A stretch of 64,000 bases of DNA from Pseudomonas petrae. Lineage in GTDB: Bacteria > Pseudomonadota > Gammaproteobacteria > Pseudomonadales > Pseudomonadaceae. The notes beneath the pieces were generated by a model. The model had not been told where the DNA came from, made no database searches, and saw only the letters and a list, made by a program, of their open reading frames with translations. Location of the stretch: assembly GCF_021728295.1 (NCBI RefSeq), contig NZ_JAKJXE010000005.1, positions 248,001 to 312,000 of the forward strand. The letters are read 5' to 3'. The position numbers were made by a program, and so were the translations under genes. Below are positions 33,366 to 43,772 of the stretch, one piece after another. Every line of letters begins with the position of its first letter. Position 1 is the stretch's first letter.

Positions 33366-33803
33366 GTGGATTACTCGCTCTTAGTTTGGTTGCTGCCGAC
33401 CATCGCCCTGGTGGTTGGTGTGATCATCGGATTCTTTGTGGCGCGCGCGCTGCCCAATGCCGTGCCTAACGGGACCCAGCGCCAGCTGGATGACGTTCAG
33501 GAGCGTTTCGATACCTATCAGAATGAGGTGATCACTCACTTCAACAGCACAGCCAATCTGGTGCAGAAGCTGTCGCAAAGCTACCACGATGTTCAGGAGC
33601 ATCTGGCCGAAGGCGCCAACCGCCTGGCCACCGACGACATCACCCGTCAACGCCTGCTGGCCGCGCTGCACCCGGACGCCCTTCAGCCACCCCGCGATCG
33701 CTTGACGCCACCGCGCACCGCCGCTGAACCGCCGAAGGACTACGCGCCCAAGTCGGGTGACTCCCCCGGCATGCTGGATGAGCATTACGGCTTGAAGAAG
33801 TAA
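33366..33803 (+). CDS. yhcB: YhcB family (DUF1043) inner-membrane protein, ZapG-like
   Basis: 145-residue membrane-anchored protein of the YhcB family, linked in enteric bacteria to envelope growth and division. One N-terminal helix (about 5-28, LLVWLLPTIALVVGVIIGFF), a cytoplasmic coiled-coil (QRQLDDVQERFDTYQNEV to AEGANRL) and a proline-rich tail. The start is GTG at 33366 with GGAAGG six bases upstream. Terminated by the hairpin at 33821-33859. Confidence 0.9.
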   Translation: MDYSLLVWLLPTIALVVGVIIGFFVARALPNAVPNGTQRQLDDVQERFDTYQNEVITHFNSTANLVQKLSQSYHDVQEHLAEGANRLATDDITRQRLLAALHPDALQPPRDRLTPPRTAAEPPKDYAPKSGDSPGMLDEHYGLKK

Positions 33804-33817
33804 GCGCACACGCTTCA

Positions 33818-33860
33818 CGAAAAGCCCGCCCCTGAGGTGATCAGGGGCGGGCTTTTTTTA
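33818..33860 (+). terminator. yhcB terminator; left copy of an island-flanking direct repeat
   Basis: Stem AAAGCCCGCCCCTGA/TCAGGGGCGGGCTTT with loop GGTGA and a T-run. Nearly the same sequence, including the ACGA before it and TGGG after it, recurs at 37384-37424, 3.5 kb away in the same direction. Confidence 0.9.
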
Positions 33861-33867
33861 TGGGATT

Positions 33868-33922
33868 TAGACCTCAATTGTTGATCGGGGGACATTTGGT
33901 CGAGATTGGGCGAAGAAGTCAC
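33868..33922 (-). pseudogene. IS66 transposase TnpC, N-terminal remnant
   Basis: From GTG 33920-33922 the minus strand reads TSSPNLDQMSPDQQLR, matching the usual IS66 TnpC start (MTSSPNLDQMTPEQLRAL). It stops resembling the family a few bases before the yhcB terminator, so the element was cut at the island edge. Only about 17 codons remain. Confidence 0.65.
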
Positions 33923-33983
33923 GCTGCGGATTTTGCCAGAGCGGGCAATTCGCTGCGATAGACCGATAGGCTAATGGCTGCCG

Positions 33984-34157
33984 TTAGAGCAGTGTGATCG
34001 CGCCGCCAGAACTCACGTATTGCCAGGGCAGGCGCAGTACCAAGGCTTGAAGTAGCTCGGCGTCCAACTGTATTTCATAGCCATGGCGAATGCTTGGCCA
34101 GTGAAATTTACCTTGGTTCAATCGGCGAGCATCCAGCCAGACAGGAGCGGCGGGGTG
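33984..34157 (-). pseudogene. IS66 accessory protein TnpB, C-terminal remnant
   Basis: Reads WLDARRLNQGKFHWPSIRHG then LDAELLQALVLRLPWQ and ends GGAITLL-stop, matching the C-terminal half of IS66 TnpB. The upstream part is replaced by unrelated sequence near 34157. It lies 61 bases ahead of the TnpC remnant in the normal tnpB-tnpC order. Confidence 0.75.
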
Positions 34158-34371
34158 GCCGTATGAAATACCCACTTAAAAGGCTAGTACTGGTGCCCAC
34201 TTAAGTTTAAATGCTCACCATGTCTTGGCTTTGCGGTGCTGGGTAGGTCATTTTGACGGACGGATACGATACGGTCACATTGTTTTCCTTTCTTTGAACG
34301 TCTGCGGAATGCAACCTTTGATGAGCGGGTTTTATAGGCTGACGCTGTTAAAAACAGTCGGTTTCCATTTC
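34158..34371. other. Unassigned sequence between IS66 and intron remnants
   Basis: A/T-richer stretch without a coding frame. TGCCCACTTAAG near 34196 could be the end of another insertion sequence, but I cannot assign it. Confidence 0.4.
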
Positions 34372-34828
34372 CACTGGTCGCGGCAGTCCAGTACGTAGGG
34401 AAGATAGATATTCGCCAGCAGCGGAGATATCACTGCGCCTTGGGGAGTCCCCTTGGTCGCAGCCACCCTACGGCCATCCTCCATAACACCCGCTTGAAGC
34501 CATTTGCAGATAAGCCCGAGCAAGCGCCGGTCTGCAATCCGGTGCCCCAGAAACATCAGCCTTCCGTGCAACTCGGTCACACGCTGGAGAGGATCTTCCT
34601 CATAGTCTCGCCACGAAATGCCGTCCCCCCCACCGCAAGGACATAAAAGCTCTGCGTCAATAACTGTGGTGTGATGTGGTGCAGTAATGCCGTGAACTGC
34701 ATGCCCTTGTTCCTTCGGGCTACTTCACGTACACCTTCAAGTCCCATCGACGCGCAACCAATCCGGCTCTGTGTCCGGGTCGCTGGAAGCCTGTCGGTGT
34801 TTCCCTTGGCTACGCCACTGTCCTCCAC
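34372..34828 (-). pseudogene. Group II intron reverse transcriptase/maturase, decayed
   Basis: Two pieces in different frames. The N-terminal piece (34828 to about 34630) has SRIGCASMGLEGVREVARR and FTALLHHITPQLLTQSFY, typical of LtrA-type proteins. The next piece (34580 to about 34380) has FLGHRIADRRLLGLICKWLQ, GVMEDGRRVAATKGTPQGA and ISPLLANIYLPYVLD, that is RT blocks 3-4. The region between is largely deleted and frameshifted, and everything after LPYVLD, including the catalytic YADD box, maturase and endonuclease domains, is missing. No active enzyme can be made. Confidence 0.8.
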
Positions 34829-35260
34829 TCTCTCCGCAGGGCCGGGCCCTTTGCTCGACGGCTTCTCAGGTACTAAGGACGTATCCGACTGCTCAGCGGC
34901 GTGGCCAGCAGGGTTACGGCTTTTGGCCTATCCTGCCCGCCCGGTGCTTGCGCACCGGGCACCGCTGAGATCTCCCAGTTTCTGTTCAAAGGACTTCCCG
35001 ACGTGCGCAGGGTCTCCGACCGCGCGGCACCAGAGCATGACTGGCGTATAACACCATGCTCCGTATTGCCGTCTGCTTCGCTTAACAGCATCGGCATCCC
35101 GAATTCCTGATTAAGCGGCTCAATGGCTGGCCCATCGATTTCTCCTGTCAACGCATCACACTGCACCTCGACGTGCAACACGCATGACTCGGGGCCTCGT
35201 TGATTCGCCATTTCTTACCAGTATCGAACTTTCATAGACTATCCTCCGCCACTTTAACTG
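34829..35260 (-). mobile_element. Group II intron RNA, 5' part (domain I region), remnant
   Basis: Lies directly upstream of the reverse-transcriptase remnant. The frame at 35211-34873 (start MANQRGPESCVLHVEV) is a stretch I recognise as structural intron RNA commonly mistaken for a protein. It is rich in short hairpins such as GCCCGGTGCGCAAGCACCGGGC near 34940-34965 (written here only to show the stem GCCCGGTGC/GCACCGGGC). The exact 5' end (probably 35220-35260) and any exon junction could not be fixed, and domains V-VI are absent. Confidence 0.6.
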
Positions 35261-35413
35261 GCGCTCTGAGCGGGCAGGCATCACATCTTGGCTTGCGACA
35301 TACGCACAAACGATTACGGCCGTTGCAGTCCTTGCACAAACGGTTCGACTAACCCCATTAATCCTTGGGCCAACGGGATAACCAAACCGCTAACGTTAGT
35401 CGTCTTAGTATCA
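35261..35413. other. Short intergenic stretch, nothing recognised
   Basis: Between the intron remnant and the LysR gene. No coding frame, repeat or terminator was seen. Confidence 0.5.
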
Positions 35414-36313
35414 TCACATGCACAGACGACGGGTCAGATCATTCAGAAGCCATCGGCCTGCTTTCCCTAAAGAGTGATTTTGCATGTGCGCTGCGTAGAT
35501 CGTAAGTGTGTCTGGTGTGCGCTGAAGTTCGGCGGTTAACTCGATCGGCAGGAGGCGTCCGGAAGCCAGATGATCCGCAATCAGATGCTCTGGCATTCGG
35601 CACCAACCGAACCCGGCGAGCAAAAAATCCAGCCGCCGAGCCAAATCTACAAACCGCCACTGGTGACTGCCCGTCACCCCATAGCTAGGGCTGTCAGGAG
35701 AAACCGGATCGGAAAGTACCAGTTGCACATAAGGCTTGAGGTCTGCACTTGTTGCCTGACGGCCTAACATAGCAAGGGGATGCCCGCTGGCTACTACCGG
35801 CCTCAAGTCGACGCTGAGCAGCGGCAGTGCGGTCACATCGTCGGGCACTGTCGGAATCAATGTGCAAAGCGCCAGTGCCGCATCGCCGCTGCGCAATCGT
35901 CGCTCTGCGCCGCCTAGGCCTTCTGTAGAAAAACTCACTGCCAGATGCGGAAAAGCCTCTCGGATAGCGCGCAGGCTTTCGATGAGCGGTGCGCTAGGGA
36001 CTAAAGGGTCTATGGCGAGCGCTAACTCTGGCTCAACCCCTGCTGCCGTACTTGCGGCCACCGCTTCAAACTGGGCAGCGCTTGCCAGCACTGCGCGCGC
36101 TTGAACCACGAGCACTCTACCGACCTCAGTGAGAATTGGACGATGGCCGCTTCGATCAAACAGCCTCACACCTTGAACTGACTCAAGTGTGGCAATCGAC
36201 TGGCTAATGGCAGATTGAGCACGCCGCAGGTGACGTCCCGTTGCCGAGAAACTGCCTGTATCAGCAATGGTTACGAGGATCCGCAACTGATCCAGGCTGA
36301 GACTTTCGATCAT
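35414..36313 (-). CDS. LysR family transcriptional regulator
   Basis: 299-residue regulator with an N-terminal winged helix ([20 protein letters not shown] and [15 protein letters not shown], residues about 7-50) and a C-terminal LysR effector domain (about 90-290). It diverges from the azoreductase gene, 139 bases away, the usual arrangement for a LysR protein that controls its neighbour in response to quinones, azo or electrophilic compounds (inference). It belongs to the accessory island. Confidence 0.9.
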   Translation of the reverse strand: MIESLSLDQLRILVTIADTGSFSATGRHLRRAQSAISQSIATLESVQGVRLFDRSGHRPILTEVGRVLVVQARAVLASAAQFEAVAASTAAGVEPELALAIDPLVPSAPLIESLRAIREAFPHLAVSFSTEGLGGAERRLRSGDAALALCTLIPTVPDDVTALPLLSVDLRPVVASGHPLAMLGRQATSADLKPYVQLVLSDPVSPDSPSYGVTGSHQWRFVDLARRLDFLLAGFGWCRMPEHLIADHLASGRLLPIELTAELQRTPDTLTIYAAHMQNHSLGKAGRWLLNDLTRRLCM

Positions 36314-36452
36314 GACCCATCACTTAAACAGATGGACTCAATCATATTTACATCACTCCTGCGTAGAGATCGCATTGGGTAGAGTGTGTCGCACATCGCC
36401 TAGAGCGACAACGCAAAACATACCGCCGCGTCACCGCGCAGGAGTTACTTTC

Positions 36453-37067
36453 ATGTCCAGGCTTCTCACCATTGAAACCAGCCCACGTGGGGATACTTCA
36501 ATCTCCCGGCAGCTCACTCGCCGATTTGTGGCCGCGTGGGAAGCCGCACACCCTAGGGGCGCCACTCAAATAAGGGATCTAACGGACACTCCGCTTACGT
36601 TCGTCACCGCCCCCTGGTTACAGGCTTACTTCACCCCAGAAGCCCAACATTCGCCTGAAATGAAAGCCGTGTTGCAGCTATCCGATGAACTTGCCGCCGA
36701 GTTACTGGAAACCGATCACGTGGTTATTTCAACGCCGGTCTACAACTATAACGTCCCTGCGGCGCTCAAGGCGTGGGTGGATCACGTGGTACGTAAAGGC
36801 CTGACCTTGGGCTTCGATGGTAAAGGGCTGGTGACCGGTAAAAAGGCAACGGTGCTGATCGCCTCGGGAGGTGTATACACCAATGACTCCCCGATTAGAG
36901 ACCGTGACATTGCGACCCAGTATTTGAAACTGATCCTGAACGTCCTAGGTATCACGGATGTCACCTTTATTGCGGCCGGCGGCGCTAAAGCTGTAGATCT
37001 CGGAGAAATCAGCATGAATGATTTTCTGGATACATTTGATCATCAAATTCAAAAGTCGCTAGTTTAG
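36453..37067 (+). CDS. azoR: FMN-dependent NADH:quinone oxidoreductase / azoreductase
   Basis: Flavodoxin-fold enzyme reducing quinones and azo bonds with NAD(P)H. The 204-residue protein shows the phosphate-binding [15 protein letters not shown] (about 8-22), [23 protein letters not shown] (key part [13 protein letters not shown], about 96) and [12 protein letters not shown] 36453 follows CAGGAG; the frame upstream to 36312 runs across the promoter. Divergent from the LysR gene and probably controlled by it. Confidence 0.92.
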   Translation: MSRLLTIETSPRGDTSISRQLTRRFVAAWEAAHPRGATQIRDLTDTPLTFVTAPWLQAYFTPEAQHSPEMKAVLQLSDELAAELLETDHVVISTPVYNYNVPAALKAWVDHVVRKGLTLGFDGKGLVTGKKATVLIASGGVYTNDSPIRDRDIATQYLKLILNVLGITDVTFIAAGGAKAVDLGEISMNDFLDTFDHQIQKSLV

Positions 37068-37383
37068 GCAACATTTCTCCTAACCCATAAGATTCTGCCC
37101 TATCGACTTTGCGTGGTTAAACAGGCATCTGCTTATGCGGCAGCAGCTGATTGATTTCACCCGCCCGCTGCGCTGTACCTCACCTGGGAGCGATGATGCA
37201 GTAGAACTTAATTATCTTTTTAATCTGAGAAAAGTTGAGTTACACACTTCCGGATACGCCGCATGATGAGCCAGATGAGCATCTACCTGCAGGAAATTTG
37301 CATGCAAGAAGACTCCGGCATTCTGGCAGTACGCAAGCCGATTGCATGACTGCTGCAGCACTGATTGAAGAAGAAAAACACGT
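37068..37383. other. Island right end, no gene recognised
   Basis: Holds short non-coding pieces with no plausible start. One minus-strand fragment around 37120-37170 reads GEINQLLPHKQMPV-stop, which may be the end of a decayed transposase, but I cannot assign it. Confidence 0.4.
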
Positions 37384-37424
37384 ACGAAAGCCTGCCCCTG
37401 AGGTGATCAGGGGCGGGCTTTTTT
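37384..37424 (+). repeat. Right copy of the terminator direct repeat
   Basis: Matches 33818-33860 with only a C/T change and one-base length differences in A and T runs; same orientation. The hairpin is intact except for one G-T pair. No gene ends next to it on the plus strand, so it looks like a duplicated target or recombination product, not a working gene terminator. Confidence 0.85.
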
Positions 37425-37503
37425 GTGGGTGGATGGCTCATCGCAAGCCGGTATGTACGAGTTCCACGCCAGCCATATCATGTCGATACGACGACGGATC
37501 AGT

Positions 37504-37592
37504 GTGGGAGCGCGCTTGCCCGCGAAGGTAGTGGGTCAGACGACGTTGAGGGCGCAGACAGATTGCGTTCGCGGGCAAGCGCGCTCCTACAC
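37504..37592. repeat. REP doublet, same family as 27490-27581
   Basis: Arms GTGGGAGCGCGCTTGCCCGC (37504-) and its complement ending 37592; one mismatch at the outer end. Confidence 0.85.
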
Positions 37593-37640
37593 TGGAATTG
37601 CGCCAGGCACACCCTTTGCGACCAGCACAGGCCCGACAAC

Positions 37641-37670
37641 AAAAAACCCGCCATCACTGGCGGGTTTTTT
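37641..37670. terminator. Terminator after cysNC
   Basis: Hairpin AAAACCCGCCA/TGGCGGGTTTT with A- and T-runs on both sides, 17 bases after the cysNC stop; can act in both directions. Confidence 0.85.
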
Positions 37671-37686
37671 GTACAGCGTACGGCGT

Positions 37687-39585
37687 TTAGATCACGCTGC
37701 GGGTCCGCAGCAGATCCAGCACCTGTTTGACGCTTTCTTCGACGTTCAGCGACTGCGTGTCGATGACCAGGTCGGCGTCCAGCGGGACATCATAGGGGAA
37801 GGATTCACCCGGGATGTTGTCCTTGTCGGCGGCGTAGAGCCCTTGCGGGTCACGCTCGCGGCAGACTTGCGGCGACGCCTGAACGTACACGGTGATCAGT
37901 CGATCATCGCCGATCAGGGCCTTGGCATTCTGCCGACCGCCCGCGTCCGGCGCGACGAACGCCGCCAGGGTCAGCAGGCCCGCTTCGTTGAACTGACGCG
38001 CAACGTGCGCCGCACGACGCCAATTCTCGGTGCGACCGGCGCGATCCTGCGGCAAGCCCTTGTTGAGGTCGTGGCGCAGGTTCTGGCCGTCGAGGACAAA
38101 CACCGCACGGCCCATGTCGAAGAGCTTGCGCTCCACGGCATACGCCAGCGTGCTTTTGCCTGCACCCGACAAACCGCTGAACAGCACGGTCGCCGGCTTC
38201 TGGCCGAAGCGCTGAGCGCGCTCTTCTACCGAAACATGGGCCAGCGCGCCGTGATGACTCCCGCCACCCGCGACCGCCGGCTTGGCGATGATCATGCCCG
38301 CCGCCACGGTGCCGTTGGTCAAACGGTCGATGACGATGAATGCGCCCGTGGTGCGGTTGCTGTCGTAACCGTCGAGGGCAATCGGCGCGTCCAGTGCGAT
38401 CTTCACGCGGCCGATTTCATTCAGCTGCAGCGAACTGGCCGGGCCCTCTTCCATGGTATTGACGTCAACACGATGGGTGATGCTGGCAATGGAGCCAGGC
38501 ACGTAGGACGTGGCGCGTTTGATGTCGTATTTCTTGCCCGGCAACATCGGCTCTTCGGCCATCCACACCAGCATGGCGTCGAAGGCGTCGGCCACTTGCG
38601 GGACATTGTCGGCATGCACCAACAGATCGCCACGGGAGATGTCGATCTCGTCTTCCATGGTCAGCGTCACGGCCTGACCCGGGCCCGCATGCTCAAGCTC
38701 GCCTTCGAAGGTGACGATGGATTTCACGCGGCTGCTCTTGCCGGACGGCAGCACAACGACTTCGTCGCCCTTGTGCACAATGCCGCTCGCCAGGGTGCCG
38801 GCGAAACCGCGGAAGTTCAGGTTCGGACGGTTGACGTACTGCACCGGAAAACGCAGATCGGTGAAATTGCGGTCGTTGGCGATCTCGACGGTTTCGAGGA
38901 TTTCCATCAGCGACTTGCCGGTGTACCAGGGCGAACGCTCGCTCCTGTTGACCACGTTGTCGCCCTTGAGGGCCGACATCGGCACGAATTCCATGGTGGT
39001 CGGCTTCAGCGCAATGCGGTCGGCGAACGCCCGGTAATCGGCCTTGATCTGCTCGAAGATGTTCTCGTCGAAGCCATTGAGGTCCATCTTGTTGATGGCG
39101 ACCACGATGTGCTTGATGCCCAGCAACGAAGCGATATAGCTGTGGCGCTTGGTCTGGGTCTGCACGCCGTAGCGGGCGTCGACCAGAATGATCGCCAGGT
39201 CACAGGTGGACGCACCGGTGGCCATGTTGCGGGTGTACTGCTCATGGCCAGGGGTGTCGGCGATGATGAACTTGCGCTTGGACGTCGAGAAATAGCGGTA
39301 CGCGACATCGATGGTGATGCCCTGCTCCCGCTCGGCCTGCAGGCCATCGACCAGCAGCGCCAGATCGACTTCGTCACCCGTGGTGCCGGACTTTTTCGAA
39401 TCACGGGTGATGGCTTCCAGGTGATCTTCGTAGATCATCTTGGAATCGTGCAGCAGACGCCCGATCAACGTGCTCTTGCCGTCGTCGACGTTGCCACAGG
39501 TCAGGAAACGCAGCATTTCCTTGCGTTCGTGCTGGCCCAGATAGGCGAGGATGTCCTCGCTGATCAATTCAGATTGATGCGACAT
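37687..39585 (-). CDS. cysNC: Bifunctional sulfate adenylyltransferase subunit 1 / APS kinase
   Basis: Drives sulfate activation: the N-terminal GTPase (CysN) works with CysD to make APS, and the C-terminal kinase (CysC) phosphorylates APS to PAPS. The 632-residue protein has the GTPase P-loop [15 protein letters not shown] (about 31), [12 protein letters not shown] (G3, about 110), NKMDL (G4), two beta-barrel domains, then the second P-loop [17 protein letters not shown] (about 468) and [16 protein letters not shown]. It follows cysD by 15 bases. Both P-loops look intact. Confidence 0.96.
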   Translation of the reverse strand: MSHQSELISEDILAYLGQHERKEMLRFLTCGNVDDGKSTLIGRLLHDSKMIYEDHLEAITRDSKKSGTTGDEVDLALLVDGLQAEREQGITIDVAYRYFSTSKRKFIIADTPGHEQYTRNMATGASTCDLAIILVDARYGVQTQTKRHSYIASLLGIKHIVVAINKMDLNGFDENIFEQIKADYRAFADRIALKPTTMEFVPMSALKGDNVVNRSERSPWYTGKSLMEILETVEIANDRNFTDLRFPVQYVNRPNLNFRGFAGTLASGIVHKGDEVVVLPSGKSSRVKSIVTFEGELEHAGPGQAVTLTMEDEIDISRGDLLVHADNVPQVADAFDAMLVWMAEEPMLPGKKYDIKRATSYVPGSIASITHRVDVNTMEEGPASSLQLNEIGRVKIALDAPIALDGYDSNRTTGAFIVIDRLTNGTVAAGMIIAKPAVAGGGSHHGALAHVSVEERAQRFGQKPATVLFSGLSGAGKSTLAYAVERKLFDMGRAVFVLDGQNLRHDLNKGLPQDRAGRTENWRRAAHVARQFNEAGLLTLAAFVAPDAGGRQNAKALIGDDRLITVYVQASPQVCRERDPQGLYAADKDNIPGESFPYDVPLDADLVIDTQSLNVEESVKQVLDLLRTRSVI

Positions 39586-39600
39586 GTTCAGACACCCTAA

Positions 39601-40518
39601 TTAGAAATAACCCTGACGTTTCTTTTCTTCCATCGAGCCTGCGCCATCGTGGTCGATGACCCGGCCCTGGCGCTCGGAAGTTCGCGTCAGGAGCATTTCC
39701 TGAATGATGTCGGTGAGGCTGGTGGCCTCGGACTCGACAGCGCCCGTCAACGGGTAGTCGCCCAGTGTGCGGAAGCGGACCTTCTTCTTGACGATGCGCT
39801 TCTTGTCCTCGTCGGACAGGTGATTACGCAGGCGGTCGTCGTCGATCATGATCCAGGTGCCGTTCATCTCGATGACTTCGCGCTCGGCGGCGAAATACAG
39901 CGGGACGATCGGGATGCCTTCGAGGTAGATGTACTGCCAGATATCCAGCTCGGTCCAGTTGGAGAGCGGGAACACGCGGATCGACTCGCCTTTGTTGACG
40001 TTGCCGTTGTAGACATTCCACAGCTCGGGACGCTGGTTCTTCGGGTCCCAGCGGTGCTTGGTGTCGCGGAAGGAATACACGCGCTCTTTGGCGCGGGATT
40101 TCTCTTCGTCACGACGGGCGCCGCCGAACGCCGCATCGAAGCCGTGCTTGTCGAGGGCCTGCTTGAGGCCCTGGGTTTTCATGATATCGGTGTGCTTCGA
40201 GCTGCCGTGGGTCAGCGGGTTGATACCCTGCGCGACACCTTCCGGGTTCACGTGCACGATCAGGTCCAGACCCATTTCCTCGACCATCTTGTCGCGGAAG
40301 CGGTACATCTCCTGGAATTTCCAGCGGGTGTCGACGTGCATCACCGGGAACGGCAGCTTGCCCGGAAAGAAGGCCTTGCGCGCCAGGTGCAGCATCACGG
40401 CAGAGTCTTTACCGACGGAGTACAGCATCACCGGGTTATCGAACTCGGCGGCGACCTCGCGGATGATGTGGATGCTTTCCGCCTCCAGCTGTTTCAGATG
40501 CGTCAGTTTGTCGACCAT
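39601..40518 (-). CDS. cysD: Sulfate adenylyltransferase subunit 2
   Basis: ATP sulfurylase catalytic subunit, partner of CysN. The 305-residue protein has the PP-loop [18 protein letters not shown] (about 31-48), [17 protein letters not shown] and [18 protein letters not shown], all CysD hallmarks, and ends EEKKRQGYF. First gene of the cysD-cysNC unit. Confidence 0.97.
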   Translation of the reverse strand: MVDKLTHLKQLEAESIHIIREVAAEFDNPVMLYSVGKDSAVMLHLARKAFFPGKLPFPVMHVDTRWKFQEMYRFRDKMVEEMGLDLIVHVNPEGVAQGINPLTHGSSKHTDIMKTQGLKQALDKHGFDAAFGGARRDEEKSRAKERVYSFRDTKHRWDPKNQRPELWNVYNGNVNKGESIRVFPLSNWTELDIWQYIYLEGIPIVPLYFAAEREVIEMNGTWIMIDDDRLRNHLSDEDKKRIVKKKVRFRTLGDYPLTGAVESEATSLTDIIQEMLLTRTSERQGRVIDHDGAGSMEEKKRQGYF

Positions 40519-40664
40519 GGTTACTCACGGGATAACGTACGTGTGTGGAGAGCCTGCGGGCTCTATCGAGCGAGGCACTTTATCATGGGGCCTGATTCTA
40601 TTCAGCGGCGGGGATAGATCGAAACGATCTAACCATATAGCTCAGGCATCGGACCCTCGGACTG
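40519..40664 (-). promoter_or_regulatory. Upstream region of cysD
   Basis: A minus-strand TAGAAT (40600-40595) has only a poor -35 (TTCGAT, 17 bases away), as is usual for activator-dependent cys promoters. The -35 region overlaps the palindrome GATCGAAACGATC (40617-40629). CysB control is expected from the pathway but the site is only a guess. Confidence 0.35.
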
Positions 40665-41423
40665 TTAAATCGGGTTCGGGCAGTCGATGAACAGATGCTC
40701 CAGGGCAAAGCGCCGCGCCAGGTAATCACCCAGGGCCTGCACGCCATAACGCTCGGTGGCGTGGTGGCCGGCGGCAATGAAACTGATGCCGTTTTCCCGG
40801 GCACTGTGGAAGGTCTGCTCGGACGCCTCGCCGCTCAAATACAGGTCCACGCCGGCCAGCACGGCTTGATCGATGTAGCCCTGCCCACCCCCGGTGCACC
40901 AGCCGACCCGGCGAATCATGCCGTCACCTTCGATCAGCAGCGGCTCGCGCCCCAATGCAGTCTGCACGCGGCGGGCGAAATCCCGTGGGGTCATCGCCTC
41001 GCTGAGTGAGCCGACCAGCCCGACGATGCGCGGATTGTCCGGGTCCAGCGGGCCTTCGACGGTGATCTCCAGTTGCTCGGCCAACTGAACGTTATTGCCC
41101 ACGTCGGCGTGGAGGTCGAGGGGCAAGTGATAGGACAGCAGGCTGATGTCGTGCTTGAGCAGCGTTTTCAGCCGACGCTGTTTCATGCCGGTGATGCAGG
41201 GGTTCTCGCCTTTCCAGAAATAGCCGTGATGCACCAGCACCAGATCGGCGTTGGCCTCCACCGCCGCGTCCAGTAACGCCTGACTCGCAGTGACCCCGGA
41301 GACGATCCGGCTGACCTGCGGCCGGCCCTCGACCTGCAGGCCATTGGGGCAATAATCCTGAATCCGCGCGCTACCGAGATAGCGGTCCGCTTCTTCCACC
41401 AGGGTGCTCAGGGCAACGGCCAT
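40665..41423 (-). CDS. Nif3-like dinuclear metal centre protein (YbgI family)
   Basis: 252-residue member of the NIF3/YbgI family, ring-forming proteins with a two-metal site; related to GTP cyclohydrolase I type 2-like proteins, but the cellular role is unsettled. Metal-ligand candidates seen: LVLVHHGYFWKGE (paired His near residue 64), DLHADVGNNVQLAE (HxD near 102) and the C-terminal IAAGHHATERYGVQALG (paired His near 218). Divergent from algW with 98 bases between. Confidence 0.9.
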   Translation of the reverse strand: MAVALSTLVEEADRYLGSARIQDYCPNGLQVEGRPQVSRIVSGVTASQALLDAAVEANADLVLVHHGYFWKGENPCITGMKQRRLKTLLKHDISLLSYHLPLDLHADVGNNVQLAEQLEITVEGPLDPDNPRIVGLVGSLSEAMTPRDFARRVQTALGREPLLIEGDGMIRRVGWCTGGGQGYIDQAVLAGVDLYLSGEASEQTFHSARENGISFIAAGHHATERYGVQALGDYLARRFALEHLFIDCPNPI

Positions 41424-41521
41424 AAAAGTCTCCTAAATATGCAGTCCAGACCGTGTCGGTCCTCGTATAATGCCGGCCATTATGGCGCAGCTAGGCGCTT
41501 CTACCTTCAGGACTCCGCTCA

Positions 41522-42685
<1,164 letters not shown>

Positions 42686-42711
42686 TCGGTTGCCGGTCAG
42701 CAACCGTCAAC

Positions 42712-43770
42712 TCAGCTCGACAAGTCCCCCAGCGCATCCACCAGCGCCTGATTCTGTTCAGGCGTGCCGATGGTAATGCGCAGGAATTGCGCGATGCGCG
42801 CCTGTTTGAAGTGGCGCACGATCACGCCCTGCTCGCGCACCTTCGCCGCCAGACTGGCAGCGTCGTGCTGGGGGTGGCGGGCGAAGATGAAGTTCGCGGC
42901 CGAGGGCAGCACTTCAAAGCCCTTGCCCTCCAACTGCTCGACAAGCGCTTCGCGGCTGGCGATCACGCGCTGGCAGGTGCGCTCGAAATACTCGCGGTCA
43001 TCGAATGCCGCTGCTGCGCCGACAATGGCCATGCGGTCCAGCGGATAGGAGTTGAAGCTGTTCTTCACCCGTTCCAGCGCTTCGATCAGGTCCGGATGCC
43101 CCACCGCGAGGCCCACTCGCAACCCGGCAAGCGAGCGCGATTTGGACAGCGTTTGAGTGACCAGCAGGTTCGGATAGCGATCCACCAGGCTAATCGCGGT
43201 TTCGCCGCCGAAGTCGATATACGCCTCGTCGACGATCACCACTGAATCCGGGCTGTTCTTGAGGATCTGCTCGACGGCATCAAGGGCCAACAGACAGCCG
43301 GTGGGTGCATTCGGGTTCGGGAAAATGATGCCGCCATTGGGACGCACGTAATCTTCGACGCGAATCTGAAACTGCTCGTCCAGCGGCACGGCTTCGTAGT
43401 CGACGCCATACAGGCCGCAGTACACCGGATAGAAGCTGTAGCTGATGTCCGGGAACAGCAGCGGTTTGTCCTGCCGGAAGAATGCGTTATAGGCGTGGGC
43501 CAGCACCTCGTCCGAACCGTTGCCGAGGAACACGCGATTCGCGTCGACGCCGTAATAACGCGCTACGGCTTGCTTCAGCACGTCACTGTTGGGGTCGGGA
43601 TACAGACGCAGCTCGTCACTGACCGCAACACGCATGGCATCAATCGCCTTGGGCGACGGGCCATAGGGGTTTTCGTTGGTGTTGAGCTTCACCAGTTTGG
43701 TCAGTTTGGGCTGCTCGCCCGGCACATACGGCACCAGGTCGTTGACGAAGGGACTCCAGAATTTGCTCAT
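42712..43770 (-). CDS. hisC: Histidinol-phosphate aminotransferase
   Basis: PLP enzyme converting imidazole-acetol phosphate to histidinol phosphate. The 352-residue class I/II aminotransferase shows [42 protein letters not shown] (about 175), [13 protein letters not shown] and the PLP lysine in [17 protein letters not shown] 43768-43770; longer frame not conserved. Two bases after hisD. Another hisC copy elsewhere in the genome is common in pseudomonads. Confidence 0.95.
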   Translation of the reverse strand: MSKFWSPFVNDLVPYVPGEQPKLTKLVKLNTNENPYGPSPKAIDAMRVAVSDELRLYPDPNSDVLKQAVARYYGVDANRVFLGNGSDEVLAHAYNAFFRQDKPLLFPDISYSFYPVYCGLYGVDYEAVPLDEQFQIRVEDYVRPNGGIIFPNPNAPTGCLLALDAVEQILKNSPDSVVIVDEAYIDFGGETAISLVDRYPNLLVTQTLSKSRSLAGLRVGLAVGHPDLIEALERVKNSFNSYPLDRMAIVGAAAAFDDREYFERTCQRVIASREALVEQLEGKGFEVLPSAANFIFARHPQHDAASLAAKVREQGVIVRHFKQARIAQFLRITIGTPEQNQALVDALGDLSS

Positions 43771-43772
43771 GT

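Noticed and set aside
33984..34175. 63-residue frame as an intact small protein
   Set aside because: Only the C-terminal part matches IS66 TnpB; the first residues come from unrelated sequence, so it is a remnant.
34873..35211. 112-residue frame starting MANQRGPESC
   Set aside because: Recognised as structural group II intron RNA often mis-annotated as protein; no domain.
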